A stretch of 64,000 nucleotides of DNA. Source: Karstenula rhodostoma CBS 690.94 (Eukaryota > Ascomycota > Dothideomycetes > Pleosporales > Didymosphaeriaceae). The DNA lies in assembly GCA_010093485.1 (NCBI GenBank), contig MU001504.1, positions 28,985 through 92,984 on the forward strand, written 5' to 3'. Below, one piece after another: positions 1-11,239 of this stretch; position 1 is the first letter of the stretch; the number at the start of each line of letters is the position of its first letter. The notes below the pieces were generated by a model. The model had not been told where the DNA came from. It worked only from the letters and a program-made list of their open reading frames with translations, and did not search any database. The translations under genes were made by a program, and so were the position numbers.

Positions 1-1030
1 ATAGTATTATATACTATTAAATTATATAGCCTACTTAGATTTTATATAAATAAAAATAAAATAGTCTAAAATAATTTTCTTTTACTTTAAGATTACTCTA
101 CTAAATATTCTATAAATTTAATCTAGGTCCTAGTAACTATTAATAAATACTACTAGATAGTATTATATACTATTAAATTATATAGCCTATTTAGATTTTA
201 TATAAATAGAAGTAAAATAGTCTAAAGTAATTTTCTTTTACTTTAAAGTTACCCTATTAAATACCCTATAAATTTAACCTAGATTCTAGTAGTTATTAAT
301 AAATATTATTAGATAGTATTATATATTATTAGATTATATAGCCTACTTAAATTTTATATAAATAGAAGTAAAATAGTTTAAAATAATTTTCTTTTACTTT
401 AGAATTACCCTACTAAATACCTTATAAATTTAATCTAAATTCTAGTAGTTATTAATAAATATTACTAGATAATATTATATACTATTAGATTATATAGCCT
501 ACTTAGGTTTTATATAAATAGGAGTAAAATAGTCTAAAATAATTTTCTTTTACTTTAGAATTACCCTACTAAAAATTCTATAAATTTAACCTAGATTATA
601 GTAGTTATTAAGAAATACTACTAGATAATATTAAATTTTATTAAATTATATAGTCTACTTAGATTTTATATAAATAGGAATAAAATAATCTAAAATAATT
701 TTCTTTTACTTTAGAATTACCCTACTAAATACCCTATAAATTTAATCTAAGTTCTAGTAACTATTAATAAATACTACTAAATAGTATTAAATTCTATTAA
801 ATTATATAGCCTATTTAGGTTTTATATAAATAGGAGTAAAATAGTTTAAAGTAATTTTTTTTTACTTTAGAATTACTCTACTAAATATCCTATAAATTTA
901 ACCTAGATTATAGTAACTATTAAGAAATACTATTAAATAGTATTAAATTCTATTAGATTATATAGCCTATTTAGATTTTATATAAATAGAAGTAAAATAG
1001 TTTAAAATAATTTTCTTTTATTTTAGAATT
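1..1030. repeat. 156-bp tandem repeat array (six full units plus a partial one)
   Basis: A unit of 156 bp recurs head to tail with starts at about 1, 157, 313, 469, 625, 781 and 937; the last copy breaks off near 1030. Each unit carries the same landmarks in order: a TAGTATTATATACTATTA-type start, TATAGCCTA, TTTTATATAAATA, AATTTTCTTTTACTTT, and a TAGTAACTATTAA-like end. Units differ by scattered A/G and C/T substitutions but keep their length, so they have diverged by point mutation rather than by indels. The array may continue to the left of the window. Nothing codes here. The unit could be a satellite or the internal repeat of a dead transposon; I cannot tell which. Confidence 0.93.
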
Positions 1031-3527
1031 AGATATTATTTAATAGTAAGTAGTATTTATTTCTATAAGTTAATATAATAAGGCCTAAATTATATTATTT
1101 AAATACTATTAATATAAATAATAAATTTACCTTTTTATAAATTAGCTAGTAGTTTATACTAGAATTAAAACTAAAGATAAGATATCTATAGAAATTATAT
1201 ATTTTAGAGAAGATATAATTCTACTCTATATTTAATATTATATATAAATAAAACTAAGGTTTAATATCTATAAAACTAGTAAAGTTACTAAAACCTACTA
1301 GAAACTATTTAGTTCTAGATATAAAGGTAGTATAGACCTAAAATATTCTATTAATATTATTACTAATTTCCTCGCCTAGATTCTAAACTATTTAATAAGG
1401 AATTTTAATATCTAGTATATAAAGGAGATAGGATAACTATTAAAAAATAATAAGAAATATAGCTTAATTAATAGAAATATCCTTACTAGTATTTTAAAAT
1501 TAAATAATATATAATATAGGGCTACTATATAGAGTTTTATATAATTTAATATTATTTTATATTAGTTAATTTTAAATAATATAAAATAGTATTAAATAGT
1601 ACTATTCTTTATAAGTTAGTACTCTATTTAGAGTTAAGTAGGGTTAATAATAATAACTAAAATAACTATAACTTCTATAATAAAGTTTTAGTACTATTAT
1701 TTTTTTTATAAATTATAAACTAGATTTAGTAATAATATTATATATACTATAGTATAATTAACTTATTTTATATAAAATATTTATAGCTTAGTCTAGTCTT
1801 TAGAACTACTAGCTATCTAGTAGTCTAATAGTATAATTCTATTAGTATATATATATAAAAGGTATTTATTTATACTATTTAAGTATAAGGTTTTAGAAAA
1901 ATAGTTATTTAGTAAATTATTTATAAATAGTAGAACTATTTTTTATATTTATATATCTCGCGCTAGTAGTATTTATAGATATTATTTATTATAAATTATA
2001 GTAAATTTTATTATAGAAATAATTAGATACTAACTAAATATAGTTTTTATTAAGTTAGTATATATTAGTAATTTATAAACTAGCTAGTATATTTATATTA
2101 CCTTATAACTAAGTTATAAATATAAAGGTATAATTTAAAATATAAAGATTTTTAAAATAGAAACTAAATTTTAATATTCTAGAAGTCCCTTTTACTATAT
2201 ATAGCTCTCTAGAGTAATTTAAAAAAATTATTTATTAAGTCTAGTTAGCTCTTATATATCTACTAGAAAATATAATAATATTTATTTAGAACTAAATTCT
2301 AACTCTTAGTCTAGACTAGACTTTAATAATAAATTTTAATTCTAATATTATATCTATATACTTATTAGCTCTAATACTCTCTAATTTATTATTTTATAAT
2401 CTATTTAGTATTATTTCTTAATTAGAAAACCTAGATAATATTAAGTTTATTAAAGTAACCTATATAGGGATTTATTAAAAATCTAAATATTATTATATTA
2501 GTAGCTAGCTTTTTAGATACTAATAAAATTATATTTATTATCTCTAGCTATATATATACTAGTAATAAAAATACCTTTAAAATACTATAAATAGAAATAA
2601 TTATATCTAGATAATAAACTATTATTTAATAGTAATAGTATTAGAAATCTATAAATAGATATAATAATATCTAGATAATATTAATATAGAGCTAAGGTAT
2701 ATATCTAAGTTATTACTAAATTATAGTATTACTAAAATTATTATAGATTTAAATAATACCTTTTTTAACTATATATAAAAGGGAGTAAAAGATACTTACC
2801 CTTTATAAAAGTAAAAGGATTTTCTAAAAGATAGTCTTTAATAGCCTTAATATAATAAGGACTACTATAATAAGGTATAGCTAGTAAGATTTTAGTCTAA
2901 ATAATATTACCTTTCTAGATAAATTATCTAATAATACTCTATATTTATTAGATTAAAATAATAATAATAAGGAGGTAGATACTAATAGTATAATAAATTA
3001 AATATAAACTCTAATTCTTTAATAGTTATATTATTTTACTTTATTTTATAAGTATTAAATATAGTATTCTACTATTTACTATTATTTAATTCTAGTTTAC
3101 TTTAAATATTATTAAATAATATTAAATATATCTAAGGAGGGTAAAAAGTATACTATAGAGGATAGTACTATTAATAATACCCCTACTACCCCTATAGAGA
3201 AAGCTAAGAAGGTAGAATTAAATATTAAAAATTAGTAGAAACTAATTAAGTATTATATAAAATATAATAAAATAGTTAGAAATAATATTTTTTTTTTTCT
3301 TTTTTCCCTTTAGGGTAAAAATATAAAGCTTTACTAATCTAATTTTATATTAATTTATATATAATTATATTAAATAATAGTAAATAGTATATATTTTTAT
3401 TTTTAATATAATTATATATAATAGCTAAAAGTATTTTTTATTTAAATCTATCTTTTAATATAGTATCTATTAAAGTAACGATTAATACTATAGTATATAA
3501 TAACTTATATAGTAGATATAAACTAAC
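1031..3527. repeat. RIP-bleached AT-rich relic DNA, no surviving gene
   Basis: Continues from the tandem array as extremely TA-rich sequence. Reading it through, I find no CA and no TG dinucleotide from position 1 until TG at 3529-3530, while TA is everywhere and a few CG remain. Loss of CpA and of its complement TpG on both strands is the known product of repeat-induced point mutation in Pezizomycotina. The original element cannot be identified: every frame is full of TAA/TAG stops. Short landmarks remain (a T/C tract near 3290-3312, TATCTAGATAATA twice near 2605 and 2668). The most likely origin is an old transposon nest. Confidence 0.88.
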
Positions 3528-3741
3528 GTGACTTTAGAGGTCAAGATATATGAGGAGTTATATTATTGTGTTAAAATTAAAGGCGCCGCCAGATAGATAG
3601 GTATGCGGTGGTGTGTTACTTTATCTCGGCAGATTCGACAAGATCCATAACGAGGAAGCCATCTAAGAGTTGTATTCGTCGTTTGTATATAGCTCATACA
3701 GATGAGAAACTAAATAATATCGAGATTAGTGCAACCATTCA

Positions 3742-5502
3742 TTACCTCAAGTAGACATTGACGGCGTTCTTGTTAATCAGATCCATCCCTTCTTTCCTGT
3801 AGGCATCCTTCTCAGCATGACTGGTGACATTCGCTTCAAACACGAAGTCCCGTGGATTGCCAACAGCATACTTAGGCCATGTGGGAACCTTCCTGCTCCT
3901 CCCCTTCCAATTGTTAGGATCCATATCATGTATAAAGCTAGCCCAAGTCGAGCTCATGAAGTATGCCAGGTCGACATAATTCTGGCCCAATCCCGTGAAA
4001 GGCTTGATATCAGACCTAAACCCAACCCCTTCGAAGTTGCGGAACACGAAAGGGATCTCCTTGAAGTGGCTGACGCTCAGCTCAGGGGCGAATACTTTCT
4101 GGTCGGCGTTGAAGCGGTACTTGTAGGTAGGAAGGCCATGCGAGGCCCACGTCTGGGCGGTCTGTCTGGCGGGCGCAGTGAAGAACATGTCCCCGATGTA
4201 TGTCGCCACGCGGCGGAACTGGTTTCCAAATCGGGGCGATGGTCGCTGGTTCCCAAGGCTCTGGATAACATTGACACGCAAATCGTCGGGGTAGTCCTTC
4301 AGTATATCCTTCCTGTAGGTTTCAAGAAGAGCGGATAGGGTGGCTTCGAACTGCTCGGTCGTGTTGATACCGTGTGGAGCGAAAGAAGCACCCTCGTCGC
4401 TGTTGGCGCCGATGATAATAGGTACTTTGGCGAACTGCCCGCGGCTGAGCTGTACACTGCCGTAATCTTGAACAAAGTCGCCGTCAGTCACTACTCCAAA
4501 CCCGGCAGTTGTGGAGAGACTCCCGTCCATTGTCGCGTTCAATGCATTGAACGGGATAGTACGGAGGCACTGCAGGCGATTGGTAGATGATGCGCATCCA
4601 ACTTGTGACACAATCTGGTCGAAAGCTGCTTGGGTTTTGTTCGCACCACCTTGCGCACTATAGAAAATCGGACCACCAGACTGCATAATAGCTGCTCGGT
4701 AGACATGGTCGTTGCGCCCACCATAAGCAGTGAGCTGTCTCTGTTAGAAAACTTGGATGATATTGCTCAAAGTTGGAATTACATACCTGGAAGCCAACGC
4801 TAGCCGCACCAGCAGACTCTCCCCAGATCGTGACCATCTTAGGGTCACCACCAAATGCAGCGATGTTCTCTTGGACCCAATGCAGAGCAAGTCGCTGATC
4901 TCGAAGGCCAATGTTAAGCGACCCTTCTCGTGCAAGCTCATTGGAGCTAGCAAACCCCCACAGACTAAGTCGGTAGTTGAGCGCGACGGCTATGATTGGT
5001 TTCCCAATCGACACAGACTGGTCGATGATGAAGGAAAGGTTATAGCGTTGGTCGGGACTGCCGCCGTTCTGGAGACTACCGCCGTGAATCCAAAACCCCA
5101 CAGGAAGTTTCTTGCCCTCGTATCCCGCCGGGCGTACGATATTGAGATAGAGGCAGTCTTCGGATGTTTCGTAGAACGTTTGGTCAAGCTGAAACTTTTA
5201 GCTGTGTCCGTCGCACGCCCGAAAGGGATCAAACATACGCCATAGCCAACACATAGCTTCGAGAATTCCTTCGCCTCCCTTACACCTTCCCAGCTAGCAT
5301 TGAGCGACTGAGCTTGTCGGAAGCGCAGATCATTTACGGGTGCTTGTGCATAGGGTATCCCTAGAAAGTAATCCTGATTGTAGGATTTCGAGTACAGTCC
5401 TTGGAGAGTGCCGTTTTTCACCCGAGCCGTAGGCGACTTCTTCGCAGGCGACGATGAAACGATGGCTGTCAGAGAAAGCAAACCCACGACAAGATTCCAC
5501 AT
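3742..5502 (-). CDS. secreted type-B carboxylesterase/lipase
   Basis: Alpha/beta-hydrolase of the carboxylesterase/cholinesterase family, predicted to be secreted and to hydrolyse esters or lipids; substrate unknown. Three exons: 5502-5239, 5188-4787 and 4734-3742, with introns of 50 and 52 nt; the sum gives 552 aa, normal for the family. The start is the ATG at 5502 because a signal peptide follows directly (MWNLVVGLLSLTAIVSS); an upstream in-frame ATG would bury it. Visible motifs: GIPYAQAP near the N terminus, WIHGGSLQ (oxyanion hole), the nucleophile elbow GESAGA, the acidic residue in NSDEG, and the catalytic His in SHFKEIPFVF. The triad therefore looks complete. The stop lies only about 210 bp from the RIP-mutated block, yet the gene shows no sign of RIP. 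Confidence 0.9.
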
Positions 5503-5935
5503 TTTCGCGATGCGAGTGCAAAAGCTGGGACCCAAGGCCAAAACGCATAATTGCGCGCACTTATATTCCATCATGTTTTGGCTTCGGCAGTTGGGAAAGA
5601 CACATTTCTTCGCGGAAAATGCTGCCTTTAGTAAATCTGATCTGATGATCTCCGTGAGGGGTATAAAGCATCCACCAGGCCAGCTTCAGAGGTAGCTCTA
5701 TGCAGGAAGGCGTTCGGAGGGACGCAGTGTAAACGGTATCGCGAGTATTGCGTCAACATGCCAGCGGGGCTCGTCATTGGTGGAGCGCGTCGATAGTGGC
5801 TCGGCTACGCTAATTTCGGCCGACATCACGTGGCCTTGACGATGGGCATCTGCATACCAATTTGGTGTCCCTATGGGGGTTTGAAGACCGCCATTCGCTC
5901 TGATTAGTGTTACAGGTCATTTCCAACGCTTGAAT
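5503..5935. other. intergenic, carboxylesterase promoter side
   Basis: About 430 bp upstream of the carboxylesterase start and beyond the broken 3' end of the HET relic. I see no convincing gene, RNA or repeat in it. Confidence 0.5.
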
Positions 5936-6387
5936 TCACTTGCCCGAGTCGCATAGAATCTCATTGGACCATGACTGCGAAAAGCGACCAAACCCCTCCT
6001 TTGCTTCACGGTAGATTCTGGCCATCAATCCAAGTTGGCGGCTCTTCTCTTCAACGTTTAACTGGTCGATTAACGTCTCACTGCCTCGAGCAACGAAAGA
6101 AGTCGACCAAATGCTCTGTCGCGTTGAAGGTCTCACTGCCGACAATGATTCAAGCAATGCGCCGCTCCTCTACAGAGCCGGCCCCCTGGGTTACCCAGCC
6201 CAACAGTCTCCTGATCCTGACCGAAAACGATGGACTCGGTCTTTTCCCGATCGCCCCAGACATAGGAAAGAGTTTCGTACTCTGGGTTATCATCCGAGGA
6301 CACAACCTGCAAGCTGCAGGTAATTTGACTGGCATCGGCTCCCTTATGCGACTTGAATATCCGGATGCATAGTTTATTGGCTTCCAA
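5936..6387 (-). pseudogene. HET-domain gene relic (frameshifted and truncated)
   Basis: On the minus strand the hallmarks of a heterokaryon-incompatibility (HET) domain appear in two different frames. From 6387 one frame reads a start plus an ITCSLQVVSSDD segment and YETLSYVWGD, the classic first HET motif. From about 6157 a different frame carries IDQLNVEEKSRQLGLMARIY, equivalent to the INQ...R..QV..M..IY block. The linking segment is scrambled, and the protein ends soon after, where intact HET proteins continue for hundreds of residues. No intron I could draw restores the frame. I call it a decayed HET gene. In intact relatives this domain triggers cell death on allorecognition. Confidence 0.75.
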
Positions 6388-7155
6388 CGGGGTCTTGGCC
6401 TATGGCATTCGCTCTGCCAGGGCTGCATCAATGTCAATGTAGAACTCGTCCATTAGTACTGACTTCTATCGCTACATGTTCTGAATGGGTGGTAGCTGGA
6501 GAATTCGGAGATCGGCGTTCAGAAGGGTTTTCTTTGTATGTTTGTACGCTCAATAAATGTTCCGGGTATTGCCTAGCGAAGACCTTTAGTTGCTTAAGGC
6601 AGCAGGCTGGGATTAATGAAAATGCGGAGCAATCGAGCTGCGAGTGCACGCTTACAAGTGATATCTAACGGAAATATGAGCGATTTGGCACTTGAAGTCA
6701 CCGCCGGCAGCAAGGAGGATGGTCGACCCGTTCTGAGTGAGGTGGCCAAGTGAAGTGGCTAATCTACAAGAGGATATGGTTGACGGACCGCCAGGGAGAT
6801 AACCAAGTGCCTTGAGGAACGAAAAAATTAGAGGCTGCTGATGGCCGATAAAAACCTACTCGACACCGGCCACAGGCTTCACGGCCACAGACCTAGCACC
6901 ATGCCTTAAGGAACGAAAGGCTCTCAGGGTCACGCACCCCACCCCTCAACTATGGCCGCTAGAAGAGGAGAGACAGTTTTCGCCATACTTTGCATTTATA
7001 TACCAAACTATTTTTGAGCTGTTAGCTAGGGGAAACATCTTTGTGTAGTCTTTTTGGTACTCCACACACTCAATAACTTGATCTTTTTGTCATCATTTCC
7101 CTCCAGATACCAAAATATGTCTAAATTGTTCGAAATAATCCACCATATCTCCGAA
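6388..7155. other. intergenic, nothing recognised
   Basis: About 770 bp between the HET relic and the 3' end of the MYND/MSS51-type gene. Base composition is ordinary. I see no gene, RNA gene or repeat that I could support. Confidence 0.5.
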
Positions 7156-8605
7156 TCACCTTTGTTTCACGATATACCAACAATGGTTTTGATACAAGAC
7201 CTCGTTTGGCTTGTCTCCACACACTACAAGCGAAGGAGACATCCCCTTCCACTTATTCACTTCAGCCTTCTTCACAAATCCAGTCCCCAAATTTCTCCAT
7301 ACTTCCATCTCTCCCTGAATCTCGAAGTACCTAGCCGCAGTAAAGAGTGTTGGATGTGGAGCATGCGCAAGATACTTGATGGTTGGGCGCCATTCCGCTT
7401 GCTCGTCTACCGAAAACCCCGAGTGGAAGGCGGCTGCTAGATCTGGCGTCTTGTAGAATTTGGTATCGACGTATGCGTGATATGGACCTCTCCAGTTGGT
7501 AATGGAAATTGACCGTCCCATGTTGGTACACGTGGTGCAGCACTGAAGTGTGTATGGCTTCTGGGTTTCTGTGTCGCCTTCAAGGTCCTTGGACACATTC
7601 AGACCCACGAATGATAACCGAAGAGCTTTCAGCGATGGTAGAAGGTGCAATAGCTCCTCAAATGCAGGGATAGAGGCATATTCCGCTCCAGCGGTGCCGA
7701 TAATGTGAAGGTTGATCGAACCCCGAGTGCTGATATTGGGTATTATCGCCTCCAAGGCAGCGATTAAGTTGAGTTGAAGTGTTGTCGTGTTGGTACTGTA
7801 TCTTATATATTCGACGTATTCACGTTCTTTGGGATCGTTGGCTTGATACTTCAGATCTCGGTTCATTATGGAACTGAAGCCACCCTTTTCTGACAGCCTC
7901 GTGTGATAGTCATACCAGCCCGTTGCAGAAGAGAGAGGAACATGGCGTTTTCTGGGAAAATTGGTGAATGAAACGGTCGAGCTCTTTCCCGTTCGCCGGT
8001 AGAGATCTACCATAATCTTTTCGTCGGCTGCAATATCTTGCAAGGTCATGCACTCCGCTGATGGATGTGTTTGCTGGCAGGAGGTGCAGAATGAGGTAAG
8101 AAGACAGTATCGGCAGATGTTCAACTTCGCCCCGTTTTCAAGTTGAGACTTTCTTCTATAGCAGTGATAGCAATATGGTTCGTAGCTAATTGCAAGTGTC
8201 AGCTTATTTCTTCCAACTTTGATACAAAACGGTAATAGTTTGTTAGCGGTGGATGTTCATCAGACATACCCAACCAATCTTCCAAATTCGCTAGGATACA
8301 GAGTATCGGATCCTAAAAGATCTAGAACCTGTACAATATCTCAGCATCTACTCGCTCGTCTTATCAACTGAGCCGAATGATACCTGCTCATCATAGTAGT
8401 CATTCCAATGCCTGCCAGCGGAGGATACCCATTTTTTCTGCTTGTTTAAAGCAGCAAGTTTCTTGCAGGTTCTTTTATGATTCTTGGTCCATTCTTGCTT
8501 TTGGCACTTTACCGAGCAGTACGAGACCCGTTTGCAAGCGGTGCATTGACTGAGGTTGGACGATATGTCACAGCAGGAGAAGCATAGAGCTTGTTTCAAT
8601 GCCAA
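7156..8605 (-). CDS. MYND zinc-finger protein with MSS51-type C-terminal domain
   Basis: Zinc-finger protein of unknown cellular role; MYND fingers normally bind proteins, and relatives with this C-terminal region are grouped with yeast Mss51. Exons: 8605-8384, 8328-8270 and 8185-7156 (introns 55 and 84 nt), giving about 436 codons. Exon 1 encodes the MYND finger (CFSC, CTAC, YCSVKCQ, then H and C). The 59-nt middle exon adds VLDLLGSDTLYP. Exon 3 opens with a second Cys cluster (YCYHCY, ICRYC, CTSC) and then the long C-terminal domain with LHIIGTAGAEY and ALRLSFVGL. Odd point: the exon-1 frame has no ATG. It opens at a TTG with an in-frame TAA 12 nt upstream, so the true start probably lies in an upstream exon I could not define. 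The domain call is solid, the 5' end is not. Confidence 0.8.
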
Positions 8606-8890
8606 AGTTGGGGTTTAATGCGAATCTAAACCTGACTATTTTGGCAGAAGTTGGATTCTGACACGTCACAACCTGGGCAAAAACGACCCCGCACCCTGCG
8701 CCTCTTATCCTCAGCCACAGGCCCGCTTAGATAAACATTTCCTTCTATATCCCTAGTACCCTATTGCATTCTTAAACTATATTTAGATAATCAAGTAAAG
8801 TAGGCAAGTACCCGAAGAAATATCTAGAAATTAAAAACAAATCGAATTGTTTATTACTCTATAATATAATAAGTTTAATTCTTCCCTCTA
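8606..8890. other. AT-leaning intergenic patch
   Basis: About 285 bp. The part from 8740 to 8885 is clearly richer in A and T than its surroundings but still has CA and TG, so it is not RIP-mutated like the left edge. It adjoins the broken end of the transposon relic. No gene seen, although an upstream exon of the MYND/MSS51-type gene may lie near 8640. Confidence 0.45.
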
Positions 8891-9157
8891 TTATATGGGC
8901 GTTATGGTTCGCTTTCGTTTGCTACATGGCGTAGCGGCTGGAACCTTGGAATGTGTGCCCGTTTGTGAGTTCTGTAAGTGGTGAAAAATCGGAGGCACCC
9001 GGCGCGCTTCTCTTGCTGCTATTGACACTCCAATCTCTTGATTCGAGTATAGAGAGGAGTAGGCGAGATCGATTCTCACCGTCCGGTTACGAGCACATTT
9101 GGTAGTGCTCTTAATTTTATGATTGTTGACACGAACCACTAAGTGGTGTCCCCTAAA
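8891..9157 (-). mobile_element. remnant of a pogo/Fot1-type DNA transposon end
   Basis: At 9121-9153 lies a terminal-repeat-like arm (ACACCACTTAGTGG followed by TTCGTGTCAACAATCA on the minus strand) that recurs twice near 19.4 kb. Reading inward on the minus strand, an 82-codon frame contains IDLAYSSLYSNQEI, VSIAAREARRVP and later GTHSK. This resembles the N-terminal helix-turn-helix of pogo/Fot1-family transposases (pattern: I..A..SL...E..S...AA....VP). The frame ends at about 8891 and no DDE domain follows, so only a terminal fragment is left. The TIR-like arm is directly visible; the transposase match is by eye and moderate. Confidence 0.5.
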
Positions 9158-9508
9158 TTAATCGACCAAAACATGGACTGCCGCCCAAAGGTAACACGAA
9201 AGAAGCGTTGTAAACAGGTAGAACAAAAGGGGTAGTGGATAGCACAACTCTGTGGCCAGTAAACATATTTAGAACTGTTGAAGTGGTTCTTTATTGATGG
9301 AATTATATCTATCCCTGTACTTTGGTGCCACCTGAGTGTAAAAGCGTGTGGAATAAAGTGTAGGCTGGGTCTATGTACGAATCCATGACGATCATGATTA
9401 CCGTGACTCGAGCCAGCCATAAGGCACCGGATCCCGACTTTGAGTAACTAAAATCATGCCTTTGTAAATAAAATAAGTGTGCCATGCCTTGCTGCTGTAC
9501 AGATCCGC
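9158..9508. other. intergenic, nothing recognised
   Basis: About 350 bp between the transposon remnant and the stop codon of the aspartic-protease-like gene. It would hold the 3' untranslated region of that gene. A 93-codon open frame on the minus strand (9139-9420) has no recognisable feature. Confidence 0.45.
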
Positions 9509-11239
9509 TCAGCTCCTAGTGTACGGAACATTGGTGTCTGGTACCTCGACAGGCTCGACGCTTACATGCTCAGGTAACTCATACCTGTGCTCATTGGTAC
9601 CCGTATCATATCCCTGGGGATTTATCTGGTCCGAAAACTTCTCATCACGTCTAGATAGCGTGGCAGTACTGCCCTTCTGAGCTGTAGACCATCTGCGCCA
9701 AAACCATATACTCAGACCTACCAGGACAGCGGCCCCAACAGCAGCCCCCACACCGATGCCAGCTTTTGCCCCTGTTGAAAGGCCCTCTGAATCATGACCC
9801 TCTGAAGCATCAGGACTCTTGGCGTCTTGCGGCTGTGTGTCCTTGGTTTCTTCCGGCTTGTCACTGGTGCTTTTACTAGCAATGATCGACCAATGGCCCT
9901 GCCATGACTGATTAAAAAGACTCTGCCCTTGGAACCCTTCAATGATCTTGTCTGCGTCTGCGATGTCCACGTATTGCTCCCCAAGTCCTTCCCGTACAGC
10001 CCCAGGTCCAGGTGCTTGAGCCAACCAGCTCATTCCTGAATTCCAGTTCCTTCCCAAGAACGCAGCCTGAAGAAAGGCGCGGCCAAGAACCGGGCTGCCT
10101 TCGTATGGAACGCATGGAAAGTATTGTCTCGGCGAATCGGTGATTGGATGCTCGAGAGTGAGGTTCAGTAGTGCAAATGGAACCTTGATGGCTACGTTGT
10201 CACTCTCGCCCGCAGCTGGTGCGAATTTGAAGCTGAGGAATGCTGGCGAGGACACTATCTTCGAATATAGTGGATCGTTGACATCCCACAAGTAATACTT
10301 GAGGTCCGAATCGTACGTGACGGGAAGGAGCTTGGCAATGTTATCGCAAGTCTTGCGAGGAAGGGAGATGTAGGGCGACAGGGCGTTGTGCTTCGCTTTC
10401 GTTTGTTCCGTGGAAAGTAGGTTATCCTTTGCGTCAAATGAGAAGGGCGATGCGCCAAACTCAACTCCAATCCCAATGTCGAGTAAGTCTATCCAGGTGT
10501 CATTGACGAATGAGATGACTGGACCAATCACCCTTCCTTTATTATAGCCTCCAAACGCGAGTGAACCAGGATAGTTGAAAGCCGCAGAGCCAATGTGGAG
10601 GCCGTACGAGTACGAAGGTATCTCCTTGTCCTTATACAGCTGGCCGGCGAACATTGACGCTTTGATAGCATCCGCGCTTAAATCGCTTGTGGTGAACTCC
10701 TGCGCCGTCTCTTTTGTGGCGCCGAGAGATAGCTGTCCAAGTGGAATCCCTCCCACTCTTCCATTTGGATACGTGATGTTGCCAGTATCAAATGTTCCCA
10801 GCGTCGCATTCCATACGGTCTTTCCACCGATCGTGAGGCCTAAAGCGATATGGCGCATATCAGGTACATTCAACCCTGATTCGTCGATCACCCAGGGTTC
10901 TCGAAATTGGATCTTCTGATCGAGTAGCTGATCAGGGTCCGGGTCCCACGTACCGCCAGCTCCGCATAGAGAGTCTGGATACTCTTCACATGCTGCTTTA
11001 GTGAAGGTGTTCGAGCTCCAAGAGCCTCCTGGGTAGACCGACACTTCTGTGACATTTTGAAAGTTGATGTATTTGGTGCTGTCGTTGCCCCCGAGGGTTA
11101 TTTTGACGGCTTGCCATGGGCCATCGGGGCCAAAGCTGGCAGTATCCCAAGGTACAATGAACACTTGAGCAGCCAATGTAATCGCTGTGAGCGATATGAG
11201 CTGGAGAAATAGTGACCTGATGGCTGAGGCGACATTCAT
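9509..11239 (-). CDS. membrane-anchored pepsin-fold (A1-like) protein lacking catalytic Asp
   Basis: Single-exon gene, 576 aa from the ATG at 11239, which directly precedes a signal peptide (MNVASAIRSLFLQLISLTAI). The ectodomain of about 440 residues has the layout of a family A1 aspartic protease: a PWQAVKITLGG opening, an IPLGQLSLG-type segment, YGLHIGSAAF, GSLAFGGYNKGRV, and a C-terminal GSPVLGRAFL. Both catalytic DTG/DSG motifs are missing: the first position reads VYPGGS, and the second region reads SPYISLPRKTC. A Ser/Asp/Glu-rich stalk follows, then one transmembrane helix (GIGVGAAVGAAVLVGLSIWF), WRRW and a short cytosolic tail. I infer an inactive surface protein or receptor-like binder, not a protease. 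Similar non-catalytic members are, as far as I know, common in ascomycetes. Confidence 0.82.
   Translation of the reverse strand: MNVASAIRSLFLQLISLTAITLAAQVFIVPWDTASFGPDGPWQAVKITLGGNDSTKYINFQNVTEVSVYPGGSWSSNTFTKAACEEYPDSLCGAGGTWDPDPDQLLDQKIQFREPWVIDESGLNVPDMRHIALGLTIGGKTVWNATLGTFDTGNITYPNGRVGGIPLGQLSLGATKETAQEFTTSDLSADAIKASMFAGQLYKDKEIPSYSYGLHIGSAAFNYPGSLAFGGYNKGRVIGPVISFVNDTWIDLLDIGIGVEFGASPFSFDAKDNLLSTEQTKAKHNALSPYISLPRKTCDNIAKLLPVTYDSDLKYYLWDVNDPLYSKIVSSPAFLSFKFAPAAGESDNVAIKVPFALLNLTLEHPITDSPRQYFPCVPYEGSPVLGRAFLQAAFLGRNWNSGMSWLAQAPGPGAVREGLGEQYVDIADADKIIEGFQGQSLFNQSWQGHWSIIASKSTSDKPEETKDTQPQDAKSPDASEGHDSEGLSTGAKAGIGVGAAVGAAVLVGLSIWFWRRWSTAQKGSTATLSRRDEKFSDQINPQGYDTGTNEHRYELPEHVSVEPVEVPDTNVPYTRS

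Noticed and set aside
1..1030. CRISPR-like array
   Set aside because: The repeat is contiguous without spacers, is 156 bp long and lies in a eukaryotic, RIP-mutated block.
3817..4338. 173-codon plus-strand frame opposite the carboxylesterase
   Set aside because: It is the antisense shadow of a well-supported exon and has no motif of its own.
9139..9420. 93-codon minus-strand frame beside the transposon remnant
   Set aside because: It starts in non-coding flank and has no recognisable domain or splice partner.
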